From positions 310,001 to 374,000 of the forward strand of contig CP025776.1 in the NCBI GenBank assembly GCA_002886105.1: a DNA stretch of 64,000 nt. The letters run 5' to 3'. The position numbers and the translations under genes are program-made. The notes under the pieces are model-generated. The model had not been told where the DNA came from and ran no database searches. It saw nothing but the letters and a program-made list of their open reading frames with translations. This DNA comes from Enterobacter sp. EA-1 (GTDB lineage Bacteria; Pseudomonadota; Gammaproteobacteria; Enterobacterales; Enterobacteriaceae). Position 1 is the first letter of the stretch. Every line of letters starts with the position of its first letter. Of this stretch, positions 1-10,652 are shown in pieces.

Positions 1-410
1 GCGCTGCACCGCCCGTTGCCGCAGTTTCTGGACAGCCCGGTCAGCATGGTGGCGCAGGTTGCCGCACCGTTAACGCTGATCACCCTTGGCATGAGCCTCT
101 CGCGCTATCAAATTCGCAAAGGCCTGCGTGAGAGCAGCGCCATTTGTTTGCTCAAACTGCTGTTGATGCCGGGGCTTATCTGGGCGGCGGCATACCTGTT
201 GCATCTGCCGCGGGCGGAAAGTCAGGTGGTGGTGTTGCTGGGGGTCGATGGCGGTGGGGGTGAACGTCTATCTGATGGCGCAAAAATTCCAGTGCTGTAA
301 GGCGCGACCGCGACCAGCATGCTGCTGTCCACTCTCCTTTCTACGGTAACGACGCCGCTGTTTATGATCCTGATGGGGCATTTTTTATCCCGACTGGCCC
401 TGAGGCCAGC
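1..410 (+). CDS. AEC-family (auxin efflux carrier-like) permease, C-terminal part
   Basis: Only the 3' end of this gene is in the window. The protein shows the last membrane segments of an AEC-family secondary transporter: a segment with APLTLITLGMSLS, one around LIWAAAYLLHL, then after a frame break AVGVNVYLMAQKF and finally TTPLFMILMGHFLSRL, the usual order for the C-terminal half of this family. Members move organic acids, auxin-like compounds or amino-acid derivatives across the inner membrane; the substrate cannot be told from this piece. At least two indels break the frame, near 240 and near 295. The stop cannot be placed exactly; it should lie close to 400-410, just before the convergent short-chain dehydrogenase, because the frame as written runs on into that gene. 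Confidence 0.6.
394..409. terminator. Short hairpin between convergent genes
   Basis: A perfect 6-bp stem (CTGGCC / GGCCAG) with a CTGA loop lies between the end of the AEC permease and the end of the convergent SDR gene. There is no U-run on either side, so termination activity is uncertain. Confidence 0.3.
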
Positions 411-419
411 CGGAACCGG

Positions 420-1218
420 TCAGACAATATCGTCCACCACGCCGCCGTCCACGCGCAGCGCTGCGCCGGAGGTGGCGGAAGCCTGTTGCGAGCAGACATA
501 CACCACCATATTCGCCACTTCTTCCAACCGTGGCGGCGCGCTGGATAACTGAACTCGGGCGATGGGCCATCACAAACTCTTTCGCCAGCGTCTCCAGCGG
601 CTTGCCGGTTTTTTCAATTTCCTCTTTCATCATCTCCGCAAAGCCGTCGGACATGGTCGGCCCCGGCAAGACGCTGTTGACGGTCACGCCGCTGCCGGCG
701 ACAAATTTTGCCAGCCCGCGTGCCAGCGACAGTTGCGCCGTCTTGGTCACGCCGTAGTGGATCATGTCCGCCGGGATATTGAGCGCCGATTCAGACGAGA
801 TAAATACCACCCGTCCCCACTGTTTTTTCACCATCGCCGGGGAGTAACGCGCGGGAGAGGCGCACGCCAGACATCACATTGGTCTGCCAGTAGTTTTCCC
901 GGCAGTCTCATCATCGGTGGCGTAAAAATCCTGCGGGCCGTAAATCCCGGCGTTATTCACCAGAATGTCCACGTCACCCGCCGCGTTGAGCAACGCCTCC
1001 ACGCCCTGCGCAGAGCCCAGATCGGCGATAGCGGTGCGCAATGTTGCGCCCGGAACCTGCGTTGCCAGCGCGGCTTGCGCTTTACGGGTTGAACCTTCGC
1101 TGCGCCCGTTAAGGATCACCGCCGCGCCGCTTTCCGCCAGCCCTTTGGCAATCGCAAAACCAATACCGCCCGTCGACGCCGTCACCAGCGCCACTTTTCC
1201 GCTGAGATCAATCTTCAT
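420..1218 (-). CDS. SDR-family NAD(P)-dependent oxidoreductase
   Basis: Short-chain dehydrogenase of about 266 residues after frame repair. The N-terminus carries the Rossmann cofactor motif TASTGGIGFAIA, followed by the NNAG element (VNNAGIYG). The catalytic part has S (ISSESAL) with YGVTKTAQ as the Tyr-x3-Lys pair. The C-terminus ends in the classical GAALRVDGG stretch once the frame is restored. ATG at 1218 is preceded by a good AGGAG site. Frame breaks occur near 850-890 and near 510. It is divergent from the amino-acid ABC operon (about 220 bp apart) and may share its control region. The substrate is unknown; a role in the neighbouring sulfur-amino-acid locus is only inferred from position. 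Confidence 0.8.
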
Positions 1219-1441
1219 CGTCTGCTCCTGATGTGAGGGATTTAACCAATGGATCAAGGCTAGCACCTGAGCGAGAGCGCGCATTGCCAATTGTTGCCTG
1301 ATTACGCGTGTGCACTGGCTTATGCAATTTGCAGCATTGCTTTTCTGGTTTTATTGCTTCCCTCGTTTTCCGTGCTCTAACAGAATGGAATTCACACAAT
1401 ATATTTGGCAGTTATTTTCTTTTCAGGGGACAGACCACAAT
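1219..1441. promoter_or_regulatory. Divergent control region between SDR and ABC importer operon
   Basis: About 220 bp of AT-richer DNA separates two divergently transcribed units. An AGGGGA ribosome site precedes the ATG at 1442. An interrupted repeat GCAAT-N7-ATTGC near 1324-1340 could be a regulator site, but I cannot assign it. Confidence 0.35.
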
Positions 1442-2334
1442 ATGAATAAATACGGCGTATTCTCCATTCTCCTCGCAATAAGTGGCGTGCAACAGGTTAA
1501 TGCCGCAGAACAGAGCGTTCCGGCGCAAACCACGTTTACTATTGCGGCAGATGCGTCGCTAAAAGCGAAATTACCGCAGGAGGTCATCCAGCGCGGTTAT
1601 ATTATTGCGGGCACCAACCCAAATACGCCGCCAACAACGTTTTATCAGGAAGATAATAAAACGCTGGCCGGGCGCGAAATCGATATTATGACCGCGGTTG
1701 CCGAACGCCTCGGCGTGAAAGTGCAGTGGCACGATACCGGCGGTTTCGACAATATTATTCCGGGGCTGAAATCCGGCCGCTACGATGTGGCGCTCGCCAA
1801 CATTAATGCCACCCAAAAGCGCACCGGAGCAGGTGGATTTCGTCAGCTATTACGATGCGTCCCGCCTTGGCATTATCTCCCGTCAGGATGCAAACATTCC
1901 CGCCTTTACCGAACTGACGCAGGTGTGCGGCAAAGAGATTGGCGCAGGTGCGGGCACCACGCAAATCAACCGTCTGAACGAAGGCAGCAAAGCGTGAAGC
2001 ACAGGGTAAAGCGCCGATTAAAATCGCCGTCTTCCCGGACCGTCCGGCAGGCGTACAGGCGGTGGTCAGCGGGCGCGTACCGATGTTCTTTGGCCCCTAT
2101 GAAGGCCTGACCGGCAGGTCAGCAAAGTGAAACCGCTGACCATGAGCGGGCAAATCAGCGTTAACGATGCACCGGTGTCTATCGCTTTCCCGAAAGGCTC
2201 CGGGCTGGAAGAGGCCGTACAGGCTGCCCTCAACTCCCCTGATCAACGATGGCTCTTACCAGAAGATCCTCGACCACTGGTCGATTGGTTTCGGCGCGGT
2301 AAAAGAGTCCAAACGTAACGAAGAGATTTTCTGA
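1442..2334 (+). CDS. Amino-acid ABC transporter, periplasmic substrate-binding protein (YxeM-like)
   Basis: Family 3 solute-binding protein of about 297 residues. It has an N-terminal signal peptide (cleavage probably after VNA-A), then the usual binding-protein core with GREIDIMTAVAERLGVK, GLKSGRYDVALANI and VDFVSYYDASRLGI. It delivers a polar amino acid or derivative to the permease encoded next. Frame breaks lie near 1830, 1998, 2117 (a CCTGG site reading one G short) and 2240. The stop overlaps the permease start as TGATG at 2332-2336, so the genes are translationally coupled. With the permease and ATPase it matches the YxeMNO-type importer that accompanies S-(2-succino)cysteine breakdown genes. 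The substrate is inferred from the locus and not visible in the protein. Confidence 0.85.
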
Positions 2335-3264
2335 TGGCGCACACCACTCCTTCACCCTCGCAGGACGCTTTGCGCATTGTCGGTAAACGCTACTACGGGC
2401 GCTGGTTCCAGCGCCCTGTTCGTTTTACTGCTGCTGGCAGGCTTGCTGCATTCCATTTTCAACAACCCGCGTTTTGGGTGGGGCGTGGTGGCGCAAAGCT
2501 TCACCGAAGACTCCATCATCAGCGGCGTGATGATGACCCTGCAACTGACCGCCATTTCCGTCGTGCTGGGCTTTGCGGGCGGCACCGTGCTGGCGTTGAT
2601 GCGCCTGTCATCGAACCCGGTGCTGGTGGCAGTAAGTTGGGGATATACGTGGTTTTTCCGCGGCGTGCCGATGCTGGTGCAGCTTTTCCTCTGGTACAAC
2701 GTGGCGGCGCTTTATCCAACCATCGCCATTAGCCTGCCGGGGTTGGGGGGAGCTTTACAGTTCTCCGGCGAACGCGTTGATAAGCCCCTTTAGCGCAGCG
2801 GTGATCGCGCTGGTGATGCACCAGTCCGCCTATGCGGCGGAGATCATCCGTGCGGGCATCCAGAGCGTTGGGAATGGGCAACTGGAAAGCTGCGCGGGCA
2901 CTTGGCTATTCGCGCGGGCAGATTTTCCGCCATACCGTTTTACCGCAGGCGATGCGCGCCATCCTGCCGCCCGCCGGTAACGAGGTGATTGGTCAACTGA
3001 AGACCACGGCGGTGGTGTCGGTTATCTCATTACAGGATGTGCTCTACTCGGCGCAAATTATCTATCAACGCACCTATGAAGTGATCCCCCCTGCTGTTGG
3101 TCGCCACGTTGTGGTACCTGCTGCTGACGTCCGTACTGTCGGTCGGGCAGTTCTATGTCGAGCGCTACTTCTCCCGGGGCGTAAAGCGCGTTGAAGCCAA
3201 AGTCTGGTTTGCCCGCAGGCTGCCGGTGTATCTGTTTAACGCGAGGAGAGTGAGTAATGGCTGA
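2334..3264 (+). CDS. Amino-acid ABC transporter permease (HisM/YxeN-like)
   Basis: Inner-membrane permease of the polar-amino-acid family, about 309 residues. The membrane core begins with [17 protein letters not shown]; the region [21 protein letters not shown] is the typical start of the transport domain. The EAA loop that docks on the ATPase is clear: [22 protein letters not shown], near the end of the conserved part. The final segment is [22 protein letters not shown]. Frame breaks occur near 2408, 2750, 2870 and 3090, mostly in runs of C or G. It starts at the ATG that overlaps the upstream stop and runs a few bases into the ATPase gene. Together with its neighbours it makes a complete importer. 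Confidence 0.85.
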
Positions 3265-4013
3265 GGCAATTGAATTACGCAATATCACCAAGCGTTTCTC
3301 CCGGGCAGACGGTGGTCGATAGCGTCGATCTGGATGTGGATGCCGGGTCGGTCACGGTGATCCTCGGCCCATCGGGGTCGGGGAAATCGACGCTGCTGCG
3401 CTGCATTAACCACCGGAAAAACTGGATGCCGGGACAATCCGCATTGGCGGCGAACTGGTGGGGTATGAGCAAAAGGTCAGGCGCTGTTTGAAGTGAGCGA
3501 CAGCAAAATCGCCCGCCAGCGCAGCCGTATCGGCATGGTGTTCCAGCAATTTAATCTCTTCCCGCACCGCACCGTGCTGCAAAACATTATCGATGCGCCC
3601 ATCCGGGTGAAAAAAGCAGCCCAGGCGCAGGCGGTGGCGAAAGCACGCCTGCTTCTGCAACAGGTTGGGCTTTCCGGGCGGGAAGATGACTGGCCGCAGC
3701 AGCTCTCCGGCGGTCAGCAGCGCGTGGCGATTGCCCGCGCGCTGGCGATGGATCCTGAAGTCATGCTGTTTGATGAACCGACCTCGGCGCTTGACCCGGA
3801 GCTGGTGGGCGAAGTGTTGCAGGTGATCAAAGCGCTGGCGCACTCCGGCATCACCATGGTGATCGTCACCCATGAAATCGGCTTTGCCCGCGAAGTGGCG
3901 GATAACATCGTGTTTATGGAAGCAGGAAAAGTGATCGCCTCCGGTCCGGCGCGCCGGTGCTGGAAAATAACGCCAATGCCCGCGTCAGCCACTTTCTCTC
4001 CACGGTGCTTTAA
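3257..4013 (+). CDS. Amino-acid ABC transporter ATP-binding protein (GlnQ/YxeO-like)
   Basis: ATPase of about 252 residues with all core motifs: Walker [11 protein letters not shown]-loop in [10 protein letters not shown], signature LSGGQQ, Walker [16 protein letters not shown], and the switch His in VTHEIGFA. The [15 protein letters not shown] stretch is typical of the polar-amino-acid (GlnQ/HisP) group. Frame breaks lie near 3300, 3413 (a CCTGG site lacking its T), 3470 and 3950. The start at 3257 overlaps the permease end. The next gene begins 3 bases after the stop, so the molybdoenzyme is part of the same operon. Confidence 0.87.
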
Positions 4014-4016
4014 ACT

Positions 4017-6300
4017 ATGCCGCCCGTGACGCACAGCTCCCACTGGGGAGCGTTTACCGCCACCGGCGGGGGGATGAACTGCAAATTACGCCCTTTTCTG
4101 GCGATCCCGATCCCAGCCCGTTGCTGGACAATTTTACCGATGTGCTGCGCCACCCGGCACGTGTGACCACGGGCCGATGGTACGCAAAGGCTGGCTGGAG
4201 CAGGGGCCGGACGCGCGGCGCGGGGCCGATGAGTACATTGCCATTAGCTGGGCGCAGGCGTTGGATCTGGCGGCGAAGGAGTTGCAGCGGGTGGCGGATA
4301 GCTTTGGCCCGCAAGCGGTGTTTGGCGGTTCGTATGGCTGGTCCAGCGCCGGGCGCTTCCACCATGCGCAGAGCCAGTGCACCGGTTTCTGAACACCACC
4401 ATCGGCGGTTATGTTCGCTCGGTATGGTCATACAGTTCTGCGGCGGCCAGCGTGATCCTGCCGCACATTGCTGCCCTCGCAGGATGAGATTTCCCGGCGC
4501 GGTGTGAGCTGGCGTGAGATTGCCGAACACAGTGATATTGTCCTCTCCTTCGGTGGGCTGGCGCTGAAAAACTCGCAGGTCGCCAGCGGCGGCATGAGCA
4601 CACCGAACGTGGGTATATGCGCCGGGGCTGCCGAACGCGGTGCGCAATTTATCTCCATCAGCCCATTGCGCCATGACTTGCCGGACGAAGCCGCCGGGGA
4701 GTGGATACCGGTGCGCCCGGGTACCGATGCGGCATTAATGCTGGCGCTCTTGCACACCTTATGGCGACACGGGCTGAGCGATGAAGATTTTCTGGCGCGT
4801 TACTGCACCGGCTGGCCAACGCTGGTTGCCTTCCTCAATGGTACGCAGGATGGCACGGTGCGGGATGCCGCGGCGGAAGCCATTTGCGGCGTGCCTGCCG
4901 CACATTGTTGCGCTGGCGCAGCGCCTGCACGGTAAGCGCGTGGTGGTCACGGTCGCCCATTCGTTACAACGTGCGCAGCACGGCGAGCAGCCGGTATGGC
5001 TGGGCATGGTGCTGGCCGCGGCGTTGGGGCAACCCGGTCTGCCCGGCGGTGGCTATGCCTATGCGCTGGGGGCGCTGGGCCACTACGGGAAAGCGTTTAA
5101 CCGCGTCTCTTTCCCCTCGCTGCCGCAGGGCAACAATGGCGTTGACGATTTTATTCCGGTCGCGCGTATCGCCGATATGCTGCTCAACCCTGGCGCGCCC
5201 TTTGATTTTAACGGCCAGCGCCGCCACTACCCGCACATTAAGCTGGCGTGGTGGGCGGGCGGTAACCCTCCATCATCACGGGATCTGGCGCGGTTGCGCC
5301 ACGCGTTTTGTCAGCTGGATACGCTGATTGTTCATGAACACAGCCTGACGGCGACCGCGCGTCATGCGGATCTGATCTTACCCGCCACCATGACGCTGGA
5401 GCGCGAAGACGTGGGTGGCGCGCCAACCGACAGACATGTGTTCGCCATGCATCCGGTGGCTGCGCCGTGGGGCGACGCGCGGGATGATTTTGCTATTTTC
5501 CGGGATATTGCCGCCCGGCTGGGGTGTGAAGAGGCATTTACCGAAGGGCGTACTGTGCGTGAGTGGTTACAACATCTGTACGGGCAGATGCAGGAAAAAC
5601 TGGTGCAGGAAGGGGTGAATACGCCCGATTTCGACCACTTCTGGCAGCAGGGTATATTGACGTTGCCGCAAGTGGACGATGGCGGGCGCATGATGCGCCG
5701 TTTTCGTGATGATCCCGATGCGCACCCCTTACCGACGCCGGATGGCAAAATCCAGATCTATTCGGCGACCATCGCCAGTTTCAACTATGCTGATTGCCCC
5801 CGGACATCCGGTGTGGCTGACGCCGGACGAACAACCCGACGCGCGCAGCATCCGCTGTGGCTGATTGCCAATCAACCCGCCACCCGCCTGCACAGTCAGC
5901 TCGACTACGGGCGACACAGTGCACGGCATAAACAGCAGGGTAAAAGAGGTGTGCATGATGCATCCGACCGACGCCGCTGCGCGCGGTATTACCGAAGGGG
6001 CGATGATTATGTTGCATAACCTGCGCGGTGCCGTGCTGGCGGCGGTGACTTTGTCGGAGAACATCATGCCCGGCGTGGTGCAACTGCCGACCGGTGCACT
6101 GGTACGATCCGGTGGACCCGCTGGCTGCGCGTCCACTGTGTCGTCATGGTAACCCCAACGTTCTGACGCGCGACATCGGTACCTCTTCGCTGGGGCAAGG
6201 GTGCAGCGGGCAGATCACTGTCGTTCAGGTGTCTCTGTTTACCGGCGATGTCGGCGAGGTGCAGGCTTTTGTGCCCCTAAACCAGCAAGAGCGCCTGTAG
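4017..6300 (+). CDS. BisC-like molybdopterin S/N-oxide reductase
   Basis: A molybdopterin guanine dinucleotide oxidoreductase of the BisC/TorA/DorA group, about 761 residues after repair. Recognisable parts are the start [10 protein letters not shown], the cofactor region with [19 protein letters not shown] (the Ser after YGWS is the usual Mo ligand position in this group), [15 protein letters not shown], then [20 protein letters not shown], the ISPLRHDL segment and the late [16 protein letters not shown]. No Tat signal is seen, so it should act in the cytoplasm, as BisC does. The family reduces biotin sulfoxide, methionine sulfoxide or amine N-oxides. It sits 3 bases behind an amino-acid importer, so its substrate may be a sulfoxide brought in by that importer (inference). 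Many frame breaks, for example near 4165, 4375, 4470, 4890, 5800 and 6110. The 3' end overlaps the convergent MmgE/PrpD gene by 24 bp. Confidence 0.82.
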
Positions 6301-7604
6301 GGTACGCAGCGCACGGGCGCTCTCCAGACGGGTCAGCGTAAGCCAGCCATTGCGGGTGGCGTCATCCGCTTGTGGCAGGCAGCGGTGTAGTTTCTCCGCT
6401 AAATCCACGCCTTTTGCCAGCAGCATCTGGCGTGTGGCTTCGGTTTCCAGTATCACTCCGGCGCGGGTGGTTACGCGAAGGCGATGAAAACGCGCAGCCG
6501 GGTTGAGCGCGTCCGGCGGCGCGTTGTGATCCGGCGTACGCACGACGCGTGCCGCCAGCGCGGCGGTAGCCGGTTTGACATTGCCGGGGGGCGAAACTGC
6601 TCAACGGCAAATCATTGTCCAGTAAGCATTCGGCGATCACATATTCAAGGCTGAAACGGGCTTCCAACGCCATTGGTCGGGGTATGAATAAATGCCGCCA
6701 CATCGCCGCCGGGCGGAAACGCCACCTCAATCCGCTCCACATCGTGGTGTAACTGCGCAATGGAAAACCCTGCCGCCAGCCATTTCTCACGTAGCGTCAG
6801 TGCCGCCAGCGCAGCGCCGTGGGTGCCGCTACAGGTCGGCCGGGGGCTTAAACTCCAGCCCTGGTGTAACAATGCGCCACGGCGCGCCCCAGCATTCAGT
6901 GAGCAACGCCGGGCGGGCAGTCGTGGGGCTATAAGCGGCGAGAAAACTCTCCAGCGCGCCGGTTGTTTGCGCGCTGACGCCATGCTGCGTCAGTTGTACG
7001 GCGGTGACCGCCGCCCGTGCCGCCAGCCCGGCATGCAGCGGTTTGATATCCGAACCGAACTGCACGCGTAATCCGGCAGCCTGAGTGGCGGCAATGGCGA
7101 GGATATTCGCGGTTTGCGCAGGATCCGCCTTCACCAGACGGGCGCAGGCCGCCGCTGCTGCCAGCACGCCGAGGGTGCTGGTGTTGTGAAAGCCCTGCAC
7201 ATAATGACCGCTGCCGACCGCCAGACCCGGGCGGCCTGCCATTTCCACACCCAGCGCAAAGGCATCGAGAAACTGCGTCGGTTCAATGATGGCGCTCTCT
7301 GCCGACAGCGCCAGCAACGCCGGGAGGATGACCGTCCCGACATGCCCGCGAAAATCCGGGTGAAAATCATCGAAATCCAGCGCATGTCCGCTGTAGCCAA
7401 GACGCAGGGCGCGAGACTGCGCGTCCTGCCCCGGCCAGATTTGGCGCAATGACGCTAAGGTAGCGTCAGGTAACGCGCCGTTCACCACCGGCAAGGCGAC
7501 GGCGAAAAAGTCGAGCACACCGCGCCGCGCCTGTTCACGGGCGGCGTCATCCGGCTGCGTGTCGACAATCAGCCGGGCGACAGCCACCGGGTGATATCGC
7601 TCAT
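6277..7604 (-). CDS. MmgE/PrpD-family protein (YxeQ-like)
   Basis: Protein of about 442 residues of the MmgE/PrpD family, whose characterised members are 2-methylcitrate dehydratase and cis-aconitate decarboxylase-like enzymes. The helical N-terminal domain contains the family pattern GYSGHALDFDDFHPDFRGHVGTVILPALLALS (only the core GHALDFDD is needed for recognition), followed by GRPGLAVGSGHYVQGFHNTSTLG and QFGSDIKPLHAG. The C-terminal domain includes LEYVIAECLLD. The ATG at 7604 overlaps the stop of the M20 gene. Frame breaks lie near 7575, 6840, 6675 and 6590. In Bacillus subtilis a member of this family, YxeQ, is encoded in the 2SC operon; its biochemical role there is not established to my knowledge. 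Last gene of this - strand operon. Confidence 0.82.
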
Positions 7605-8759
7605 GCCGCCGCCTTTTTCAGCGCTTCTACCGCCAGCGTCGCCAGCCACTGTGCGGTGGGGAACAGCGCGGCGTCATCCACGCGGAACTGGGGATGGTGC
7701 AGGGCATATGGGCCGCCGGAGCCAATCATGATAAACGCGCCGGGCAGACGTTGCTGGTAAAACGCGAAGTCTTCGCCAATCGGATTCGCGGCGATACGGC
7801 GGGCGTCAAAACCTGCCTCCTGACCAGTTTCCAGCGCCAGCGCGACCCACTCTTCGCTGTTCACCACCGACGGCGGGCCGGGCTGCCAGTCAAGCGTGAT
7901 GTGCGCGTTAAACGCGGCGGCCAGCCCTGTCAGCACATCACGCATGCGCTGCTCAATCTGTTCACGCACCGTCTGGCTAAAGGTACGCACGGTGCCTTCC
8001 AGCCGTGCGCTATCCGGAATGACGTTCCGGTGCTGCCGCTGTGCACCTGGAGTCAGGGAGAGCACGGCGTTTTCATCGGACGGGACGTTACGGCTGATCA
8101 GGGTTTGCAGGGTAGAGATCAGTTGCCCGGCGATCACCACCGGATCGTTGCCTTCATGCGGGCGCGCAGCATGGCTGCCGGTGCCGGTGATATCAATGCG
8201 GAAGCGGTCAACGCCCGCAGTCAGCGCGCCGGCTTTACTGCCCATAACGCCCACCGGTAGCGCCGGATCGTTATGAATGCCAAAAATCGCCGTTGCCCCT
8301 CCAGCGCGCCTGCGGCAATCACCGCCGGTGCGCCTTGTCCGGTCTCTTCCGCGGGTTGGAAACAGAATGCGCACGCGTCCGGGCAGGCTGCTTTCCTGCT
8401 GTTTGAGCAAAATCGCTGCGCCCAGCGCCGAGGCGCTGTGGAAATCATGGCCGCAGGCATGCATCACGCCGGGGTGCTCTGAGCTGAACGGCACGCCGGA
8501 TTTTTCATCAATCGGCAGTGCGTCGATATCCGCGCGCAGGACGATCAACGGGCCCGGTTGTTGCCCGCCCAGTTCAACGACCAGCCCGGTCGGCAAGTCT
8601 AACGGCAGAATGCGTATCTGGTAGGTTTCCAACGCGGCACGAAGACGGGCGGTGGTGGCGAACTCCTCGGGTTAGAGAGTTCAGGAAACGATGCAGTTCA
8701 TGGCGAAAGTCGGTCAGCCGTGCCGGTAATTCAGCGATGTCGGTCATAGCGTTACTCAT
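7601..8759 (-). CDS. M20-family N-acyl amino-acid deacylase (YxeP-like)
   Basis: Metal-dependent amidohydrolase of peptidase family M20, about 386 residues. Metal-binding motifs are clear: LRADIDALPI followed by HACGHDFHSASALGA, and later GTGSHAARPHEG of the dimerisation domain. The active-site EE pair sits in the broken stretch near 8345, where one frame reads FQPAEETGQGAPAVI. In the yxe-type 2SC pathway the corresponding enzyme, YxeP, removes the acetyl group from N-acetylcysteine to release cysteine; that role is inferred here from the gene set. The start at 8759 overlaps the GNAT stop; an alternative ATG is at 8747. Frame breaks near 8670, 8345 and 8260. Confidence 0.87.
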
Positions 8760-9287
8760 CAGGGTGAACGACGCGCCAGCCACGCGGTGTGGTTAGCGTC
8801 ATCAAGGATTTTTTCATAAACAGGGTGATATGGCCTTTGCCCAGATCCGCCTCATGCGAAGGCACAAAGCCATACTGCTGGTAAAAGGGGATCAGCCACG
8901 GGTGACTGATGGCGGTGCCAAGCGACACCGCAGGCGCGCGTAACACACCGCGCAGAATATGGGTCTCCACCCAGTCGTAGATTTGCCGCCCGCGCTGCTT
9001 CCCCGCGATGGCGCGGATGCGCGCCAAACCAGCCGATATGCGGCAGGCCAAACGGCCCCGGCAGCGGCCCCCACGGGTAGCGCAGCGTAATGGAGGCGGC
9101 TAACGCATCATCGACAAACAGCCCCCCAGACACCGTGCTGTTGCAGGTGTTGCGTCACCTGCGCGGCGGTGGTGGTGGCGGCATCAAAATGAATGCCCAT
9201 CTCACGCACCTGCGCGTAGGCTTCCAGCATCAGCGTCAGATAGATATCGCGGTCGGCGGCGGTCAGCTGGCGATAGTGCTCGCTCAT
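8752..9287 (-). CDS. GNAT-family N-acetyltransferase (YxeL-like)
   Basis: Acetyl-CoA-dependent N-acetyltransferase of about 178 residues. Visible are the N-terminal QLTAADRDIYLTLMLEAYAQV, a central strand-rich part (LAASITLRYPWG, IGWFGAHPRHRG), a helix RGRQIYDWVETHIL and the C-terminal PWLIPFYQQYGFVPSHEADLGKGHITLFMKK, where FYQQYGF is the usual motif B of GNAT proteins. The ATG at 9287 overlaps the stop of the upstream lyase gene (ATGA). Frame breaks near 9130 and 9030. In the 2SC pathway the homologous step is N-acetylation of S-(2-succino)cysteine by YxeL; membership of the same operon makes that the best guess. Confidence 0.82.
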
Positions 9288-10652
9288 ACCCTCTCCAGCA
9301 ACTGCGAGTCATCTGCGGCGCGCAAGACATCACCGACTTTTTCGACCGCGCTGCCTAAATAGCGCGCCGGATCCAGCCAGCTGTCGAGATCGGCGCCGCT
9401 GATTGCTCCGGCGATTTCCGGTTGTTCCGCCAGCACGCTTTTAAAATCGCGCCCGCTTTCAAATGCCGTCATCGCACAGGTGTACACCCGTGGTGCGCCG
9501 TCTGTTTCCCGAGGGTTTTCCCGGCTTCAAACATCACCCGCTCCGACAGCAGCAGCCCGGCACCGGATATCCAGATTGGCGCGCATTTTTTCGCTATTCA
9601 CCGTCAGGCCGTTAAGGATCCCCTGTGCGTTTTGCAGTTGCGCAGAGAGATAGAGACAGATTTCCGGTAGCGCCAGCCACTCTGCGCGCCAGCTCATGGC
9701 ATCGCGCTCGTGTTCAACATGCATTGACTCCAAAAATCAGGCCGGCGCTGTGGCGCACGGGCGCAGTCAGGCTTGCCAGCCCTTCAATCGCGGCAGGATT
9801 GCGCTTGTGCGGCATGGTGGTGGAACCGATTTTCCCTGCGCTGAAGGGCTCTTCCACTTCGCCGATTTCGGTCCGCATCAGGTTGTAGAGTTCGTTGCCG
9901 ATTTTGCCGAGCGAACCGCTGATCAGCACCGCCAGCGAGGCGAATTCGCTCAAGCGATCGCGTGCGGATTGCCAGCCAATCGTCGGGCAGGCCAGCCCGA
10001 GCAGCGCCAGTGCGCGACGCTCCACCTCCGGCCCCTGATCGCCCAGCGCGGCATTGGTGCCGATAGCGCCGTTGATGTTGCCCGTCAGCACGCGCGGGCT
10101 GATTTCGTTGATGCGCGTTAAATGGCGCAAAAACTCATCCAGCCAGACGGCGACCTTAAACCCAAAGGTTGTGGGCAACGCCTGCATGCCGTGAGTACGA
10201 CCGACCATTAGTGTGTGCTGGTGGCGTTCGGCAAGCTGGCGCAGGGCGCGGGCGACGCCAACGGTATCGCGGCGGATAATGCCTAGCGCATCGCGCAGTT
10301 GCAAAATGGTGGCCGTATCGACGATATCCTGCGTGGTGGCGCCGTAGTGCAGGTACTCCCCCGCCGGGCCGCACTGCTGTTGCAGCGCCGTCAGCGTGGG
10401 CATAAAAGAGTGCTTCATTTGCGCGGCGAGTTGGGCGATATCGCTCAGTTGCAGCGCCTGCGGTTGCGCGCGGTCGGCAATCTCCTGTGCGGCCTTCGGC
10501 GGAATGACGCCCAGTTCACCTTGCGCACGCGCCAGCGCCACTTCCACGGCGGCCTGCTGGCGCAGGCGGTTTTCTTCCGACCAGATGGCGCGCATTTCCG
10601 GTGTGGCGAAGTTATTGCCGATAATCAGAAAGTCGATGGGATGCGATGACAT
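9284..10652 (-). CDS. Fumarase/argininosuccinate-lyase superfamily lyase, likely S-(2-succino) lyase (2SL)
   Basis: Lyase of about 456 residues. Three conserved regions of the superfamily are present: HYGATTQDIVDTATILQ (PurB-like C1 region), the VGRTHGMQALPTTFG region with the catalytic His, and the signature GSTTMPHKRNPAAIE with the catalytic-loop Ser. Overall it looks like the adenylosuccinate lyase/carboxymuconate cycloisomerase group, but it is not purB: it is encoded with acetyltransferase, deacylase and MmgE/PrpD genes. A lyase of this kind replaces the monooxygenase YxeK in some yxe clusters and splits N-acetyl-S-(2-succino)cysteine into fumarate and N-acetylcysteine (reported for Dickeya and Enterococcus enzymes). 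Start at 10652, reading MSSHPIDFLIIGN; first gene of its operon. Frame breaks near 9725 and 9560. Confidence 0.8.

Noticed and set aside
562-1231. Several + strand open frames over the SDR gene
   Set aside because: They are shadows of the SDR coding sequence on the other strand.
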